Source: Entonaema liquescens (lineage: Eukaryota; Ascomycota; Sordariomycetes; Xylariales; Xylariaceae). From it: 64,000 nt of DNA. The position numbers and the translations under genes are program-made. The stretch lies in assembly GCA_902805475.1 (NCBI GenBank), contig CADCSX010000023.1, forward strand, positions 2,666,001 to 2,730,000. The letters run 5' to 3'. This document shows positions 62,156 to 64,000 of the stretch, in pieces (position 1 is the first letter of the stretch; each line of letters begins with the position of its first letter). The notes beneath the pieces are model-generated. The model was not told the DNA's origin and searched no databases. It worked only from the letters and a program-made list of their open reading frames with translations.

Positions 62156-63450
62156 TTACTCGGATCCAGATCAGATGTATGTATTACGATTAGCTATGTG
62201 TCCAAGCAACGCTAGTTGCAACTACACGGCAGTAAGTTTCCATGTCGTTAAAAGATCTTGTCAGAGCCTCAATCTCCACTAGTTTCCCTACTAGACGGTC
62301 GAATCCCACCAGGATGGCAAGTCACAAGAGCAAACTCCAAGCAACCAGAGCTCGGAAAATCCGGCACACTACCCGACCTAGAATCTAAATCTGGTGAGTA
62401 TCGTGGCTCCCTCGCTTCATGTACCCACCCATATGCATGTTCGCGTTGCCAGCAAATCGGCTGCCAAGCGTCAATTCAAACACCGTTGTCATGTAAATTT
62501 GCCTAGTTTACCCCTAGAGACTATCGTGTAACAATGAGAGTGCTATTAGATCATAATATGTAAAGTTTTTTTTTTTTCCCTTTAACCTACGCTCGTCCCA
62601 AATAATCGGGTTTGAAAAAGTTTTCTTCAGAGCTTGCGTAATGCCCATTCGGTTAGATGTGGTATACACGTAGTTATATCTTACCCCAACGTAGCCAAGA
62701 TCTGAGGAATCATGAGGTACGAAAACTAGTAATAGTATTATATGATCTGATATTTCAGCTACTGTAATTAACACCCTCTGATAGAAACCATTTTCATGAT
62801 ATGGCTTAGGTACAAACGAATCGTAAAAATAGTATATGTCCGTTCTATTTGCAGTTGGAGTTGTCTCTTGGAATGACGATATGGCGATACTATAATCCCC
62901 GAGGAGTATCTTTGCGCGACATATTATCTATAGACATACCTTGGCAAACACGATTCTGGATATTATATCAGGAAGGTTTGTTATAAAATTTAAGTGAGCA
63001 GGAGTTCTTTGAAATGACATGTAATAAGCTCGGAAGCTCCTGAGCCACTTACTGGCTACCGACACCACAGCTGACAGAATGACAGGATGTTGTGTTACCG
63101 GTAGTCCAGCAGTAATAATATACTAGGTGCATAGAGATCTGTCATAAGATGGAATGGCCGAAACACCGTATGGCATAAGCCGGACGCGGTTTTAAGAATA
63201 ATCCCCAAGTTCTTCCCCCGGATGTGCTAAGATCAGCTTCCTCGGCGGTCGACACCGCTTGCAATCCGTACGCCCTTCGGAAGGGAATAAAGCTAATTTT
63301 TTCGTAAATATCTCATTGTCAAAAAATATATACAGATGCTCACCGACTCTTGTTCTATCACCGGATCAGAGGCGTACTGCAGGTCATCATTACACTTATC
63401 AACGGTCATCCGTTTGTCGTTGACGTAGCCATGGGCGTCCAGACGCGCCA

Positions 63451-63474
63451 CTAGCGGCTACATCTAGCGGCTAC
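63451..63474 (+). repeat. 11-bp direct repeat
   Basis: CTAGCGGCTAC occurs twice, separated by two bases (AT). Confidence 0.9.
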
Positions 63475-64000
63475 GGCAAAGCTGGACCGGGATGGGATGG
63501 GACGGCACGGAAAGGACAAATTAATTTGCCCTAGTCGGTAAGCTTTGGAAGAGATTTGTTTCTAGAACGATGTGACAGGTTCTGCTGTGTTACTCACAGC
63601 TGCATGGCCCCTTTCCGGGCAATACTGTCGGGCCACAGAACCGCCACAGAACGGTTCAGTGAACCACAATACTTTCACTAACGGGTATCTAGTTACGCAT
63701 CGTATAGCTTAGCTCAGAGGGGTCGTTTCGCAGCGGTCCATTAGGCACGCTCCTCACCAGCGACCTATGAACTACTTTCGGAACTTCTCTTGGAGATATA
63801 TCGGAACTCACGGCAGAGGCGTACCATGGAATGTTTGCTAATCGTTCAGCTCGGGTGGCGAAACGAACTTGAAGCTGGCTACGTTCGATGCTAATAGTAA
63901 GCCACGGCTATCCGCTACGACTATGGCGTACGTTACGAGAGGTTAGTGGTTGATCGTGGCCCAACAAGTGCTCTAAAAAAACTTCCGTCTGCGGTACGAG

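Larger units (their letters stand above)
55475..64000. other. Gene-poor 8.5-kb flank
   Basis: The first few hundred bases include the RGS gene promoter. Beyond that I recognise no gene. Candidate frames near 57.6, 58.9, 60.2, 61.2 and 62.5 kb lack motifs and mostly overlap on both strands. The stretch holds a TGTAT pentamer repeat, purine-rich GAGACCAGCAAGA repeats near 57290-57340, CT-rich tracts near 58136 and short tandem duplications, and closely resembles the left flank in texture. Confidence 0.55.

Overview
The window looks like nuclear DNA of a filamentous ascomycete (Pezizomycotina, most likely Sordariomycetes; I cannot place it further). Genes are split by short introns, mostly 50-65 nt, with GTRNGT-like donors, CTAAY-like branch sites and YAG acceptors. 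The products are typical of moulds: a fungal DDHD phospholipase, Pps1, Atg18, the methyltransferase/Kelch/JmjC enzyme TYW4, a 2-oxoglutarate-dependent xanthine dioxygenase, an MHYT sensor and an RGS protein. There is no operon structure. No rRNA, CRISPR array or confident tRNA was found.

Layout. Positions 1-9392 are gene-poor and carry only short repeats. The gene-bearing core runs from 9393 to 55474: DDHD phospholipase (-), pps1 (+), atg18 (-), TYW4/ppm2 (+), xanthine dioxygenase (-), secreted CDA-fold deaminase (+), NCS1 permease (-), 2-oxoglutarate dehydrogenase E1 (-), TFIIH subunit tfb1 (+), Ser-rich protein with a Cys-rich tail (+), cia1 (-), MHYT sensor (+), gut2 (+) and RGS protein (-). 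Positions 55475-64000 are again without a recognisable gene. I resolved exon-intron structures by hand; in each spliced gene the exon lengths add up to a whole number of codons.

The most interesting part is 26510-31381. A XanA-type xanthine dioxygenase and a secreted deaminase of the guanine/cytosine deaminase type are divergently transcribed from a 452-bp region, and a Fur-type NCS1 nucleobase permease follows. The shared promoter holds a near-perfect match to the UaY purine-activator site (TCGG-N6-CCGT against TCGG-N6-CCGA) and several HGATAR (AreA-type) sites. This reads as a small purine-scavenging cluster: deamination outside the cell, import, then oxidation of xanthine to urate without a molybdenum enzyme.

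The second notable pattern is a set of apparent single-base losses, all in homopolymer runs: two in pps1, two in cia1 and one possible in the Ser-rich gene. cia1 is essential in yeast, so these look more like consensus errors than pseudogenes, and they would mislead automatic annotation.
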